A stretch of DNA of 64,000 nucleotides from Actinomycetes bacterium (GTDB lineage: Bacteria > Actinomycetota > Coriobacteriia > Coriobacteriales > Eggerthellaceae), in contig JAEWQO010000096.1 of assembly GCA_023460315.1 (NCBI GenBank), positions 1-64,000 on the forward strand. The letters run 5' to 3'. The notes under the pieces are model-generated. The model was not told where the DNA came from. It saw only the letters and a program-made list of their open reading frames with translations, and made no database searches. Shown in pieces: positions 1 through 8,769 of the stretch (position 1 is the first letter of the stretch; each line of letters begins with the position of its first letter). The position numbers and the translations under genes are program-made.

Positions 1-540
1 AAGGTGCGGGGGCCGTCTGATCTGGCCCCGTGCGTTGGCCGGAGCCGAACGCGCAAGGAGATACTTTACCCGTCCGCGCCCCCGCCGTCAAGCACTGTTT
101 TTGAAAAAGTTTCGGGAGGGCGCGGGGGGCCGCCCTCCCCCACGAGGGGGCCACACGGGGAGCGCGAGAGAGGGGGATGCGAAACGGCGCGCGTCCGGGA
201 AGGGAGCCCCTGCGCCTTGCAGAGGGCGGAGCCGCCCAGATGCCGCGGAAGCACCTCCGCGCTCCGACGGCCAAGACAGAATGACGCATCGCCATGAGGG
301 GAGCCGCCTGAACACAATGCCCACCACGACGTGGCCCCGCTTGAGGTCAGTCCGCGCCTCTTCGGAAGACAGGGCCGAGGCAGATCCGCTCCATCCTCTA
401 CCGCAGCACCTTTCGTCCGAAAGACAGTTGGGCAATCGGCAGTGATGCAAGGGATAAAATCGCCATATAATAGTATAGGGCGGCCGGAACACGGCCGCCC
501 CCGTACACGACATCATGATCAGCAGGCGAGGAGCCGTCCC
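1..540. other. Non-coding leader region before cca
   Basis: No reading frame here resembles a known protein; the overlapping frames on both strands look like chance products of high GC. It holds a GC-rich inverted repeat with 9-bp arms (114-122 and 131-139). Read on the minus strand this stem is followed by a short T-rich stretch (rc of 101-113), so it could be a weak terminator for a minus-strand transcript. The last 75 bases hold the probable promoter and leader of the CCA-adding enzyme gene, listed separately. Confidence 0.5.
466..500 (+). promoter_or_regulatory. Probable cca promoter -10 box and leader hairpin
   Basis: A perfect TATAAT lies at 466-471; no good -35 box is visible at the normal distance. 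A start about 7 bases downstream would place a perfect 8-bp stem (478-485 with 493-500, loop of 7) at the very 5' end of the transcript. Such a stem could protect the mRNA or attenuate it. No U-run follows, so it is not a classical terminator. Confidence 0.45.
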
Positions 541-1929
541 ATGGAGACATCCGACACGATTCAAGAGCGGGCAGGCTCAGCCCTCCCCCTTCCCCCGTTT
601 GCAATCCGGGCGCTCGATACGCTTGAGGCTGCCGGGTATGAGTCTTGGGTCGTTGGCGGATACGTCCGCGATACGTTGCTCGGAAAGCCCAGCAACGACA
701 TCGACATTGCCACCTGCGCCCCCTGGCGTGATACTCAACGCGTCTTCGAAGCTGCCGGCTGCCGCACCCACGAGACAGGCACGGCCCACGGCACGCTCAC
801 CGTCATTGTCGATGGTGCGTCCCTAGAGGTCACGACCTTTCGTGTCGACGGCTCCTACCATGACGGGCGCCACCCGGACCACGTCGCTTTCGTGCAATCC
901 ATAGAGGAAGACCTTGCCCGGCGAGATTTCACCATGAACGCGTTGGCCTATCACCCCCAGCGAGGGCTGCTCGACCCCTTTGGAGGATTGCATGACCTTC
1001 AGAATTGCCTCGTGCGGGCCGTCGGAAACCCCACGAAGAGGTTTTCCGAGGATGCCCTGCGCATCCTGCGTGCCTGCCGCTTTGCCTCACAGCTGGGATT
1101 TTCCCTTGATGAGGAAACCTATGCGGGAATGATGTCCAACAAGGGCATGCTCACCCGCATCTCGTCCGAACGTGTGACGCATGAGTTGGAGCTGCTGCTG
1201 CTTGGCTCGCATGCCGGAAGCGTGCTTGCGGACACAGTCGACGTCCTGGCCGCGGTCCTGCCGGAACTCGTGGCGATGAAGGGATTTGATCAGCGCACCC
1301 CCTATCATATCTACGACGTCCTCGACCACACTGCCCATGTCGTTGCAGCGGCACCAGCCTATCCTCTCGTGCGCTGGGCGGCACTGTTCCACGACATGGG
1401 CAAGCCGGCCTCCTTCTTCACCGACCGTGAAGGCGTGGGCCACTTCTATGGACATGCGCGCATCAGCGTGCGAATCGCGCGAGGCATCATGGGCAGGCTG
1501 TCTTTCTCCTCGGCATTCACCACAAGAGTGCTCACGCTGGTCAAATACCACGATGACGTGATCGAGCCAACACCGAAGGCCGTCAAGCGCGCGCTCGCAC
1601 GGCTTGAGGGGGACGTTGCCCTGTTCAGCGCCCTCTGTGATCTCAAGCAGGCGGACGCGCGAGGGCAGGCGCCGGAATACGTCGACCGCGCAGAGATGGC
1701 AGACGAGCTGAAACGTGTGCTTGCCCGCATCCAGGAGGCCGACGAAGCGTTCTCGTTGGCGAAACTCGCCCTCAGTGGGCGCGACGTCATGGATATGGGC
1801 GTGCCTCAGGGACCGGAGGTCGGGCGCATGCTTGCCGCCGCCCTCGACGCCGTCATAGATGAGCGAGTTCCCAACACCCCGGAAGCCTTGCGGGCATTCA
1901 TCATCGATCGAATTGGTAGGAATTCGTGA
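541..1929 (+). CDS. cca: CCA tRNA nucleotidyltransferase with HD domain
   Basis: Adds or repairs the 3' CCA of tRNAs in the cytoplasm, using CTP and ATP. The protein has 462 residues. The N-terminal nucleotidyltransferase part shows the class II signature: a GG at residues 39-40, then an R-D and the metal-binding D-I-D at 53-55. A central RNA-binding helical region follows, and an HD phosphohydrolase-like motif (LFHDMGKP, near residues 282-289). The start at 541 is preceded by GAGGAG at a good distance; the frame is open further upstream, but that part has no family similarity. The arrangement matches bacterial CCA-adding enzymes with a C-terminal HD domain. The three tRNA genes in this window all encode CCA, so repair is the likelier role for those. 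Confidence 0.93.
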   Translation: METSDTIQERAGSALPLPPFAIRALDTLEAAGYESWVVGGYVRDTLLGKPSNDIDIATCAPWRDTQRVFEAAGCRTHETGTAHGTLTVIVDGASLEVTTFRVDGSYHDGRHPDHVAFVQSIEEDLARRDFTMNALAYHPQRGLLDPFGGLHDLQNCLVRAVGNPTKRFSEDALRILRACRFASQLGFSLDEETYAGMMSNKGMLTRISSERVTHELELLLLGSHAGSVLADTVDVLAAVLPELVAMKGFDQRTPYHIYDVLDHTAHVVAAAPAYPLVRWAALFHDMGKPASFFTDREGVGHFYGHARISVRIARGIMGRLSFSSAFTTRVLTLVKYHDDVIEPTPKAVKRALARLEGDVALFSALCDLKQADARGQAPEYVDRAEMADELKRVLARIQEADEAFSLAKLALSGRDVMDMGVPQGPEVGRMLAAALDAVIDERVPNTPEALRAFIIDRIGRNS

Positions 1930-2051
1930 TCGTTGAACAACCGTCTAGCAACGTCAAGACGGGCGATTCCTTTTCGGCGCGTCCGGTGGCGAGTATACTG
2001 AAACGACGCGCCGTCGAATGGTGCACCTTCCCTTTTGGAAAGAGAGGATCC

Positions 2052-2792
2052 ATGGAAGACCAAACCACCGAATCTCAGACGGAGCCAGGCGGGGCCTCCG
2101 ATCGAGCGGCAACCATGCGCATCACCATCACTGAAGATGGTCCTTATATCGTGGCAGGGGGCGTCCCCCTTAATCAAGAAGTCATCACCCCCGTCGGACA
2201 TCACCTGGAATACCACCGGTTGATGACGTTCCCCCAGCAGGAGGTCTATGCCCTGTGCCGGTGCGGGCACACGTCCACCCCTCCGTTCTGCGATGGAGCG
2301 CATGTGGCCGCTCACTTCGACGGAACGGAAACGGCATCTCGCGAACCGTTCGAGGAGCGCGCCGACGTGTATCCCGGACAGGGAGCCCTGCTGGTCGACG
2401 ACAATCGCTGCGCCTTCGCACGGTTTTGCCACCGCGAAGATGGTGACGTCTGGACGCTCACCGAGATGTCGGGTGACGAGCGCCTGAAGAAAGAGGCTAT
2501 CAAGGCATCGTCAGACTGCCCTGCTGGCCGTCTGGTGCATGTGGATGCCAAAACGGGAAAGGTGTACGAGCCCGATCTGGAGCCCGCCATCACCCTGCTC
2601 GAGGACCCCGGCCGCAGCGTCAGCGGGCCTCTGTATGTGCAGGGAGGCATCCCCCTGGTCAGCGCTGACGGAACCGAATACGAGTTGCGCAACCGCTATG
2701 CGCTCTGCCGGTGCGGCGCATCCGGGAACAAGCCGTTCTGCGATGCCCGACATGTGAACGTGGGCTATCTCGACGGACTTGAGTGGGAGTAG
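2052..2792 (+). CDS. CDGSH iron-sulfur domain protein with two CDGSH motifs
   Basis: A 246-residue soluble protein expected to bind two redox-active 2Fe-2S clusters. The first CDGSH motif is canonical (C69, C71, C80, H84). The second has the same spacing (C219, C221, C230, H234) but carries D-A instead of D-G before the R-H. Between them is a cysteine-bearing segment (about residues 115-170) resembling the divergent 4Fe-4S mono-cluster domain often found with CDGSH in bacteria. The start at 2052 follows an AGAGAGGA ribosome-binding stretch. It sits 122 nt after cca and may share its transcript. Function is unknown beyond likely electron transfer or iron-sulfur handling. Confidence 0.85.
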   Translation: MEDQTTESQTEPGGASDRAATMRITITEDGPYIVAGGVPLNQEVITPVGHHLEYHRLMTFPQQEVYALCRCGHTSTPPFCDGAHVAAHFDGTETASREPFEERADVYPGQGALLVDDNRCAFARFCHREDGDVWTLTEMSGDERLKKEAIKASSDCPAGRLVHVDAKTGKVYEPDLEPAITLLEDPGRSVSGPLYVQGGIPLVSADGTEYELRNRYALCRCGASGNKPFCDARHVNVGYLDGLEWE

Positions 2793-3119
2793 CTGCATCC
2801 TGCGGCAAGTTCGTCACGACCTTTGCATAACACAGAGCCCGCTCTGCCCCGCCACCTTACAAGATAGGCCTGTCACAAGGTGGCGGGAGACGGCACGCGG
2901 GAATCTCCTTCACTTTGAGCATGCATCCCCTTGGCCTGAGTCCATTCGTTCCTCCAGGCCAGAACAATCCAAGCCGTTTTTACCCTAACTGTGCCTATGG
3001 GGCCCAGCTTGCCTGGTTTGCCGTTTGACAATTTAAGCGATGATCCACGTTGCACATCAGCGTCAAGAACAACAAAACCCTTTCATCGTTCCACGTTTGC
3101 CGACAGTCAACGCTGCCAT
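2793..3119. other. Intergenic region with terminator-like hairpin
   Basis: Lies between the CDGSH gene (+) and the toxin gene (-), which converge here. A perfect 11-bp inverted repeat (2848-2858 and 2877-2887, loop of 18) sits about 55 bases after the CDGSH stop. It has no U-run, so it could be a Rho-assisted terminator or an mRNA-stabilising 3' hairpin. No reading frame or RNA family was recognised in the rest. Confidence 0.4.
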
Positions 3120-3428
3120 CTACTTTAAGGGGCCCTGAAATAACTCATTGTGGGATCCCATCCGAACAAGGCGAATAATTGGATTGCTTTTATGAGGCAT
3201 ATAAAGCACAACCACATCAACCCGCCCATCTAAAAGATGGAAGTCGATGTGGCCATTGTAGTTTCCCCCCTGATTGTTGAGCTCGTGAGGATTGTATTCT
3301 GGCGGAACCGTGCCATTTTTAGCTAATTCCGCAACAGCTGCCTTAAACTCAGCTCTTATCTTGGGATGCCTTTTCACAGTCTTGATGTAATCTGTCTTAA
3401 AGGTCGGCTCGATCTTGATATCGAACAT
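3120..3428 (-). CDS. yafQ: YafQ-type mRNA interferase toxin
   Basis: A 102-residue toxin of the RelE/ParE superfamily, YafQ branch, expected to cut mRNA on the ribosome unless bound by its antitoxin. Evidence is the length, the basic N-terminal helices, the alternating beta strands, and the C-terminal M-G-S-H-N-E-L-F motif that matches the YafQ G-S-H-x-x-L-F signature carrying the catalytic histidine. It starts 2 nt after the antitoxin gene upstream, the usual antitoxin-first order. The pair is visibly richer in A and T than its neighbours, consistent with acquisition by transfer. A generic RelE-family assignment is the fallback. Confidence 0.88.
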   Translation of the reverse strand: MFDIKIEPTFKTDYIKTVKRHPKIRAEFKAAVAELAKNGTVPPEYNPHELNNQGGNYNGHIDFHLLDGRVDVVVLYMPHKSNPIIRLVRMGSHNELFQGPLK

Positions 3429-3430
3429 CT

Positions 3431-3727
3431 CTATTCCTTGTCGAGGAATGCCATCAACTCATCGACGTCATCGAAGCAAGCCGAATCGTCAGGCAGCAGA
3501 CCGAGCTCTTTGGCTTCAGCCGCGATGAGCGCACGACGCGTTTCTTCGTTTGGGGTTTCCGTTGCAGGTATAACCTCAAAAGGGATGCGTCGTTGATTTA
3601 CTAATTGATGGGTCGCCATGACAACGAAGTTGTTATAGCTCAGTCCGATTGAATCAAGAATTTCATTGGCTTGAGCCTTAAGGCTTTCATTGACACGAAT
3701 TGTGGTTGGTTTGATTGCAGTAGCCAT
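3431..3727 (-). CDS. dinJ: RelB/DinJ-family antitoxin
   Basis: A 98-residue antitoxin. The N-terminus has the ribbon-helix-helix pattern of RelB/DinJ (T-T-I-R-V-N-E followed by two helices, about residues 8-50) for DNA binding. The acidic C-terminus, ending D-E-L-M-A-F-L-D-K-E, would wrap and neutralise the toxin. It is the first gene of the toxin-antitoxin operon; the pair likely represses its own promoter through the palindromes at 3772-3814. Confidence 0.88.
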   Translation of the reverse strand: MATAIKPTTIRVNESLKAQANEILDSIGLSYNNFVVMATHQLVNQRRIPFEVIPATETPNEETRRALIAAEAKELGLLPDDSACFDDVDELMAFLDKE

Positions 3728-3771
3728 ATTGGCTCCAATCTCTCGATAACGATTGAAGTATACTACATTTT

Positions 3772-3814
3772 CAATGTGATGTCATATAACATCACATTGC
3801 CATATATCATATGG
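3772..3814 (-). promoter_or_regulatory. Tandem palindromic operator of the toxin-antitoxin operon
   Basis: Two inverted repeats lie about 45 bases upstream of the antitoxin start. The first has perfect 11-bp arms (3772-3782 and 3789-3799) around a 6-base centre. The second, directly abutting, has 6-bp arms (3800-3805 and 3809-3814) around ATC. AT-rich dyads in this position are typical binding sites for ribbon-helix-helix antitoxins; their use as the autoregulatory operator is inferred. Confidence 0.65.
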
Positions 3815-3980
3815 TATTGAGCACGGCTTTTATAACGCCGAGAGTCCTCATGAGATTTCGAGCGACTTTAGGCCATGTTGACCGAGTTATACAAGAACCG
3901 TGAGCTGAAGATGGATGGGGACGGCAAGCGGAACCGCCTCGAACGAGACGGCGATCTCCATCATATAGAAACACACTTTG

Positions 3981-5081
3981 CTAGAACTGAAGCGCGCAGG
4001 TGAAGCCACCGTTCCAAGACGGCCCATCGGTGTCTCTCACATACGCACCCTGCGTAGGGGCATGCACGTAGGGGTATCCGCCAGCACCTATGGCAATCCC
4101 CACATGTCCGGGTGCATAGAGCACGTCTCCCGGGCGCGCTTTGGAGACGGGCACTCTGTATTTCGCGCAAGCGTACATTGATTCGGTCTGATGGGGCAGA
4201 GACACGCCTACCTGCAGGTAGGCCCAACGAACCAAGCCCGAGCAGTCGAAGGTGCTGGGGCCTTCGTCACCATAAATATAGGGGCAACCGATGCGTGACA
4301 TGGCATAGCCGACAACCGAATCATAGGAGCCGACCGACCCGCCGGTGTCGTAGCGAGGCGGAGCGTAACCTCCTCCCACATCGTTGTTGCCCTGAGCCTG
4401 TACCGTCACTTGCTGCGCAGCAGTTTTTTCCGCTGCAGCCCGCGCTGCCGCGGCCTGCTCTTCCGAAAACAAGGCCTGAGCCTCTGCGTCGAGCGAGTTG
4501 AACAGCTCGGTCGCCTGGCTCACCTTGGCCTCGATCTCTTCTTTGAGCTTTTTGGCTTCAGCTGTCTTTTCGGCCGCTATCCGCTCCTGGCGAGAGTGCT
4601 CGTCTTTGGCAACCTGTAGCTCTTCGAGCAGCGTGTTGACCTCGTCGATCATTTGACTGTCGCTCTCGTTCATCCGCGTGAGAATGTCCCAGTTCTGCGT
4701 CAGGTTTTTAAAAGAAGCAGAACCTAAGATGAAGTCAAGAAACGCAGCCGGGCCGGTCCGATACATGTCGCGTGCTCGTATGCTCAGCTTTTCCCGATGT
4801 TCGGAGATCAGTTCATTGGCCTCATCGATCTTGACCTGTTCGGCATCCATTGCAACCTGTGCCGCTTCTTGTTCATCAAGCGCTTTTTTATAGTTGTCCG
4901 TGGCGGTTTGAAGATCGGCATTGAGGCTGGTGAGCTGGTTTCGCGCAGCGTCAGCCTCAGCTTGCGCCTCGGCTGCGGTCTTCGCGAAAGCTGTTGAGGG
5001 GGAGAGGGCTGCCATGATGCCGACCGTGGCGGCACCGCCGATGAACATTCGCCTGCTGAGTGCGCTTGGATGCTCTCTCAT
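3981..5081 (-). CDS. NlpC/P60 peptidoglycan endopeptidase with coiled coil and Tat-type signal
   Basis: A secreted cell-wall hydrolase of 366 residues. The N-terminus carries S-R-R-M-F-I-G-G followed by a hydrophobic stretch, a twin-arginine-like signal with an A-x-A cleavage region near residue 35. A long coiled coil (about residues 35-215), rich in alanine, glutamate and lysine, matches RipA/CwlO-type hydrolases. The C-terminal NlpC/P60 domain has the catalytic Cys280 (F-D-C-S-G-L), His326 (G-H-V) and a third polar residue at His340. The start at 5081 is chosen because a strong AAGGAGG (5089-5095) lies just before it; a longer frame beginning at 5105 would place this site inside the gene. 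Likely role is peptide cleavage during cell separation. Confidence 0.9.
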   Translation of the reverse strand: MREHPSALSRRMFIGGAATVGIMAALSPSTAFAKTAAEAQAEADAARNQLTSLNADLQTATDNYKKALDEQEAAQVAMDAEQVKIDEANELISEHREKLSIRARDMYRTGPAAFLDFILGSASFKNLTQNWDILTRMNESDSQMIDEVNTLLEELQVAKDEHSRQERIAAEKTAEAKKLKEEIEAKVSQATELFNSLDAEAQALFSEEQAAAARAAAEKTAAQQVTVQAQGNNDVGGGYAPPRYDTGGSVGSYDSVVGYAMSRIGCPYIYGDEGPSTFDCSGLVRWAYLQVGVSLPHQTESMYACAKYRVPVSKARPGDVLYAPGHVGIAIGAGGYPYVHAPTQGAYVRDTDGPSWNGGFTCALQF

Positions 5082-5132
5082 GCAAGGTCCTCCTTGATTG
5101 AGCACATGTCATATGCATATATAAACGTTCAG

Positions 5133-5161
5133 ATTATAGTAGCATACTTTGATCATATTAA
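5133..5161 (-). promoter_or_regulatory. Promoter of the NlpC/P60 gene
   Basis: On the minus strand a perfect TATAAT (plus 5133-5138) is preceded at exactly 17 bases by TTAATA (plus 5156-5161), a 4/6 match to the -35 consensus. Transcription would begin about 45 bases before the start codon. Confidence 0.6.
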
Positions 5162-5311
5162 CGATAAGCATTGCAAATCGTTCTCGGCGAGGCCGACACA
5201 GCAGAGACACGTCGGAAGCACGGACGGACGACCGCCAACCGAAGCAGCCGATGCGCGCCTCCTCCCGAAGGGACATCCGGTTGATTTTTGGAGAAAGTGA
5301 GCCGAAAGGGC

Positions 5312-5340
5312 TTGACGAAGAGCGTCATACCTCGTAATAT
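5312..5340 (+). promoter_or_regulatory. Promoter of the tRNA-Gln/tRNA-Glu pair
   Basis: TTGACG at 5312-5317 and TAATAT at 5335-5340 are separated by 17 bases. The start would fall some 50 bases before the tRNA-Gln gene, and both tRNAs could be processed from one transcript that may continue into the hydrolase gene. The rest of 5162-5311 shows nothing recognisable. Confidence 0.55.
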
Positions 5341-5398
5341 ACTCACTCGCGCTTGCGTCTTGCTCTTACGGTCAAGGCGCGCATCGGTGGTAATCCGA

Positions 5399-5472
5399 TG
5401 GGGTGTCGTCTAATGGCAGGACAGCAGTTTCTGGTACTGTATGTGAGGGTTCGACTCCTTCCACCCCAGCCA
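5399..5472 (+). tRNA. tRNA-Gln(CTG)
   Basis: A full cloverleaf of 74 nt including encoded CCA: 7-bp acceptor stem (TGGGGTG with CACCCCA), discriminator G, D arm, anticodon loop TTCTGGT giving anticodon CTG, and T loop TTCGACT. It reads CAG codons. The T stem ends in the canonical G53-C61 pair. Confidence 0.95.
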
Positions 5473-5503
5473 TTTTTACGGTATACTGCACAGCGCGCAA
5501 CGT

Positions 5504-5580
5504 GGCTCCGTCGTCTAGCGGTTCAGGACGCCGCCCTCTCAAGGCGGAGGTCGCCGGTTCGAATCCGGTCGGAGCTACCA
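5504..5580 (+). tRNA. tRNA-Glu(CTC)
   Basis: A full cloverleaf of 77 nt with encoded CCA: acceptor GGCTCCG with CGGAGCT (G1-U72 wobble), discriminator A, anticodon loop CTCTCAA giving CTC, and T loop TTCGAAT closed by the canonical G53-C61 pair. It lies 31 nt after tRNA-Gln. This is presumably the ordinary translational tRNA-Glu for GAG and the natural comparison for the divergent tRNA-Glu(CTC) at 56537. Confidence 0.95.
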
Positions 5581-5651
5581 CGTATTTTCAGGCCGGGGCT
5601 TTCAAGCTTCGGCCTTTTTGCTTTTTCGTCGATGACGATACGGAGGATGAC

Positions 5652-6809
5652 ATGAAGCGGATCGAAACGGGTGACCACGCCCCCACCATCGTGACATCGA
5701 CCGATCACGTCAAGGACGAGGCCGCCCGGCAAAACGGCGCCATCGTGGACGGCGACGGAAAGCCCTTCGACGCCGCCGACGATGCGGCGGCGCTTCAGGC
5801 GCTCGTCAATGCTCCCTTCGGCAAGCCATGTGCCCTTCTGCCCAACCTCTATCTTGTTCGCGTGCCCCTTCCCCACAACCCGCTCAAGGCACTCAACTCA
5901 TACGTGATCATCGATGACGAGAAAACCACCGTCATCGATGTCGGGTTCAATCATCCCGCATGCGAGGAAGCGCTCGACGCAGCCCTCAAGTCACTCGGCC
6001 GCACCTGGGACAGCGTGGAAATCGTGCTCACGCACTCCCATCCGGACCACACGGGAAACCTGGACCGCATATGGCGCAAAGGCATGCCCGTGTTCGCGCA
6101 TCTCCATTCGTTTCAAGAGGTGGAGAACCTGCAGGACATGGAGGCCCACGTCTTCGGCCCCCTGCTCATGAAGGCCGCCACGCCCGAACAGGGTGGCGGC
6201 CTGTCCCTGGAGACAGGCCGGCCGCGGCTTCATGTGTCCGCTGAACTGCTGCCGCTCAAGAATCACCCCACCGTCACCTTCCTGCGCGAAGGAGACGTCT
6301 ACCATACCGGCGGCTACGCTTTCGAGATCATCGAGACTCCAGGGCACGACCCCTGGCACATCTGCCTATACGACCGCGCAAGCAAGACCATGATCATCGG
6401 GGACCACGTACTGGAACGCATCACGCCGTCGATCTCGAGCTGGTTTCCCGCCTACAACGCGCTGGGAGAGTTCCTTGAGAGCCTGGGGAAGGTGTCTTTC
6501 TATGACGTCAACCTCGTGCTGCCAGCGCATGGCAAGCCCTTCCGCGACCTGTTGGGGCGCGTCACGCAGCTGGTGGAGCACCACGAGCACCGCCTTCAGG
6601 AAATCTACGATCTTGTGGCGTCGGGCCACCACGACATCGTGGCGCTTTCGTCGCATGCGAAGTGGAAGTATGGGAACTGGTGTGAGTGGCCGCTTGATCA
6701 GAAGTTCTTCTCCATGGGCGAGACCATGGCGCACCTCATCTATCTGGTGGAGGAGGGCAAGCTCAAGCAGACCATCTGCAAGGATGACTATCGCTTCGAG
6801 CTCCCCTAA
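5652..6809 (+). CDS. Metallo-beta-lactamase-fold hydrolase
   Basis: A 385-residue cytoplasmic protein of the MBL-fold superfamily. The metal-binding signature T-H-S-H-P-D-H is at residues 127-133, and a later G-H-D-P-W-H and a D-H probably complete the binuclear site. The start at 5652 has GGAGG five bases upstream; the frame stays open back through the tRNA genes, which cannot be coding. A roughly 60-residue N-terminal stretch precedes the fold. The substrate is unknown: family members include thioesterases, glyoxalase II and lactonases. It precedes an amidohydrolase on the same strand after a 131-nt gap. Confidence 0.82.
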   Translation: MKRIETGDHAPTIVTSTDHVKDEAARQNGAIVDGDGKPFDAADDAAALQALVNAPFGKPCALLPNLYLVRVPLPHNPLKALNSYVIIDDEKTTVIDVGFNHPACEEALDAALKSLGRTWDSVEIVLTHSHPDHTGNLDRIWRKGMPVFAHLHSFQEVENLQDMEAHVFGPLLMKAATPEQGGGLSLETGRPRLHVSAELLPLKNHPTVTFLREGDVYHTGGYAFEIIETPGHDPWHICLYDRASKTMIIGDHVLERITPSISSWFPAYNALGEFLESLGKVSFYDVNLVLPAHGKPFRDLLGRVTQLVEHHEHRLQEIYDLVASGHHDIVALSSHAKWKYGNWCEWPLDQKFFSMGETMAHLIYLVEEGKLKQTICKDDYRFELP

Positions 6810-6940
6810 CCTTCGATCCCAATCGACCTGGTCCAAGAAGAATCCATCCCACTCAAAACCGACCGACCTGACTCGATTCAACGATCCCTCGCGCCAGTGC
6901 GGCCGCTCTGGCGGATGACGAGCAAGGAAGGAAAACGGTC

Positions 6941-8587
6941 ATGCAGGTGGATTTGATCATCGAGAGCGAGCGGGTGTTCACGGGCGCGGACGGCACGGCA
7001 AAGCCTGCCACGATCTCAGTCAGCGACGACCGCATCGTCGCCGTTGGACCACGCGACAGCGTGAGAGCCCTCGCCAGGGAAAAGCACGGCCTCCACGCGA
7101 CAGCGCAGATACGGAACTTCGGCAATGCGCTGGTCATTCCTGGTTTCCATGATGCTCATCTGCACTTCTTCCATTCGGCGCTCTATTCGTCTCCCCTTGC
7201 CGCCACCTTCTTGGGCACAAGTGAAGCGGACTGCGTGGATCAGATGAAGCGGCTCGCCCAGCGGCGCCCGGCCGGCTGGCTGCTTGCACAGGGATGGCGC
7301 GAATATCGCTGGAATCCTCCGGTCCTTCCAACGAAGCGCTCTCTGGACAAGGCGTTTCCCGACCGCCCCGTGGCCCTTTACTCCGGCGATGCACACACGC
7401 TTTGGCTCAACTCCGCCGCTCTCCGCGAACTGGGAATGCACCGGGAAAGCACGCCGCCGCCGGGTGGCTCATACGAACGGGACGAACACGGCGAGCTCAC
7501 GGGCATCGTGCGCGAGTCCGCCGCCATGGAGCTCATGCCTCGCATCATGAACTCATTCTCCGATGCGGAAGTGAGGGAGGCGTATCGCGGCTTTCTGCAG
7601 CAGCTGGCCCAGCATGGCGTGACGAGCGTGTGCGACCTGTCGCTCATGCCGCACCCCGGACTCGACTTCGTCCGCGACGACGTGCATGGGTCACTGCTTG
7701 ACAGCGGACAGTTGACCACGCGGGTGCATCTCTTCCCCACCCTTCTGGAAGGCGATTTTGAGCGTTTTGAGGACATGAGGCAGCGTTACACCGGACCGCT
7801 CCTGCAGGCATCCGGCCTCAAGCAGTTCTTCGATGGCGTGTCCAGCCAACACACCGCCTGGCTCAGCGAACCGTATCATAATGCACGCTTTGAGGGAGAC
7901 CGTGGCCGCCCCACCGTCGAGCCCGCGCTCCTGCGCAACGCGGTCCTGGCTGCAGCCGAGAAGGGCTACCCCGTGCGCATACACACCATTGGCGATGCAG
8001 CCATCCATGCCGCCCTCGACATCTTTGAAGAGGCGCGGCAAAAATTCGGGCCCCTCCCCAACGGCCGGAGGAACTGCTTGGAGCACGTGGAGAACTTCCT
8101 GCCCGGCGACATCGAGCGGCTTGCCCGCCTGCAGGCGATCGCCTCGGTGCAGCCTCCTCACATGACGCTGGATCCCGGAGGGCCGGAACGCGATCTGGGG
8201 CCGAGGAGAACACCCCTCATGTGGCCCTTCCGCTCGCTTTGCGACGCAGGCGCAATGCTTGCCTTCGGCACGGATTCGCCCGTGGTCAACCCCGACCCCA
8301 TGGGCGTTCTCTACAGCGCCGTCACTCGTCAGGATCCCGCAACCCACGAACCTACGGGAGGTTGGCTGCCGGGCGAACGCCTTGGAGCGAGCGAGGCGTT
8401 GCAGGCGTACACGAAAGGAAGCGCGGCAACTGCCGGAAGGGAGCACGAGTTAGGAACGCTTCTGCCAGGCATGCTGGCAGACATCACCGTGCTCGATCAC
8501 GACGTGCTGACCTGTGACGCCAAAGACATCCTCAAGACAAAGCCAATAGCCACCTTCATGGGCGGAAACGTCGTCTTCGAGCGTTAA
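6941..8587 (+). CDS. Amidohydrolase family protein, YtcJ-like
   Basis: A 548-residue metal-dependent hydrolase of the amidohydrolase 3 (YtcJ) family, likely acting on an amide or cyclic amide. The first metal motif H-x-H is at residues 73 and 75 (G-F-H-D-A-H-L-H). Further metal or catalytic positions appear as I-H-T-I-G-D-A-A-I-H, L-E-H-V and F-G-T-D-S-P. An N-terminal strand-rich part and the C-terminal segment form the small beta domain usual in the family. AAGGAAGG precedes the start. The natural substrate is unknown. Confidence 0.82.
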   Translation: MQVDLIIESERVFTGADGTAKPATISVSDDRIVAVGPRDSVRALAREKHGLHATAQIRNFGNALVIPGFHDAHLHFFHSALYSSPLAATFLGTSEADCVDQMKRLAQRRPAGWLLAQGWREYRWNPPVLPTKRSLDKAFPDRPVALYSGDAHTLWLNSAALRELGMHRESTPPPGGSYERDEHGELTGIVRESAAMELMPRIMNSFSDAEVREAYRGFLQQLAQHGVTSVCDLSLMPHPGLDFVRDDVHGSLLDSGQLTTRVHLFPTLLEGDFERFEDMRQRYTGPLLQASGLKQFFDGVSSQHTAWLSEPYHNARFEGDRGRPTVEPALLRNAVLAAAEKGYPVRIHTIGDAAIHAALDIFEEARQKFGPLPNGRRNCLEHVENFLPGDIERLARLQAIASVQPPHMTLDPGGPERDLGPRRTPLMWPFRSLCDAGAMLAFGTDSPVVNPDPMGVLYSAVTRQDPATHEPTGGWLPGERLGASEALQAYTKGSAATAGREHELGTLLPGMLADITVLDHDVLTCDAKDILKTKPIATFMGGNVVFER

Positions 8588-8769
8588 GGCAGCAACTGCA
8601 CTGATCAGATACAGAGACCGGATGCGGTTTCAGGCAGATGGCACACGCACCCCGAACCCTGCCAGACCGGAAACGCAGGCAGCCAGCTCGGATCGGGTCC
8701 AGTCATCGGTGGAGCCAGCGGATCCACCCCCAGACGGACGGGACGACAGTGCTGTCTCTTGGCTGCCGG

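Noticed and set aside
88..564. Frames on both strands in the first 540 bases
   Set aside because: Overlapping frames on both strands with biased Arg/Pro/Gly composition, no ribosome-binding sites and no family similarity.
5403..5651. Upstream extension of the MBL hydrolase frame
   Set aside because: It would translate through both tRNA genes; a good ribosome-binding site supports the ATG at 5652.
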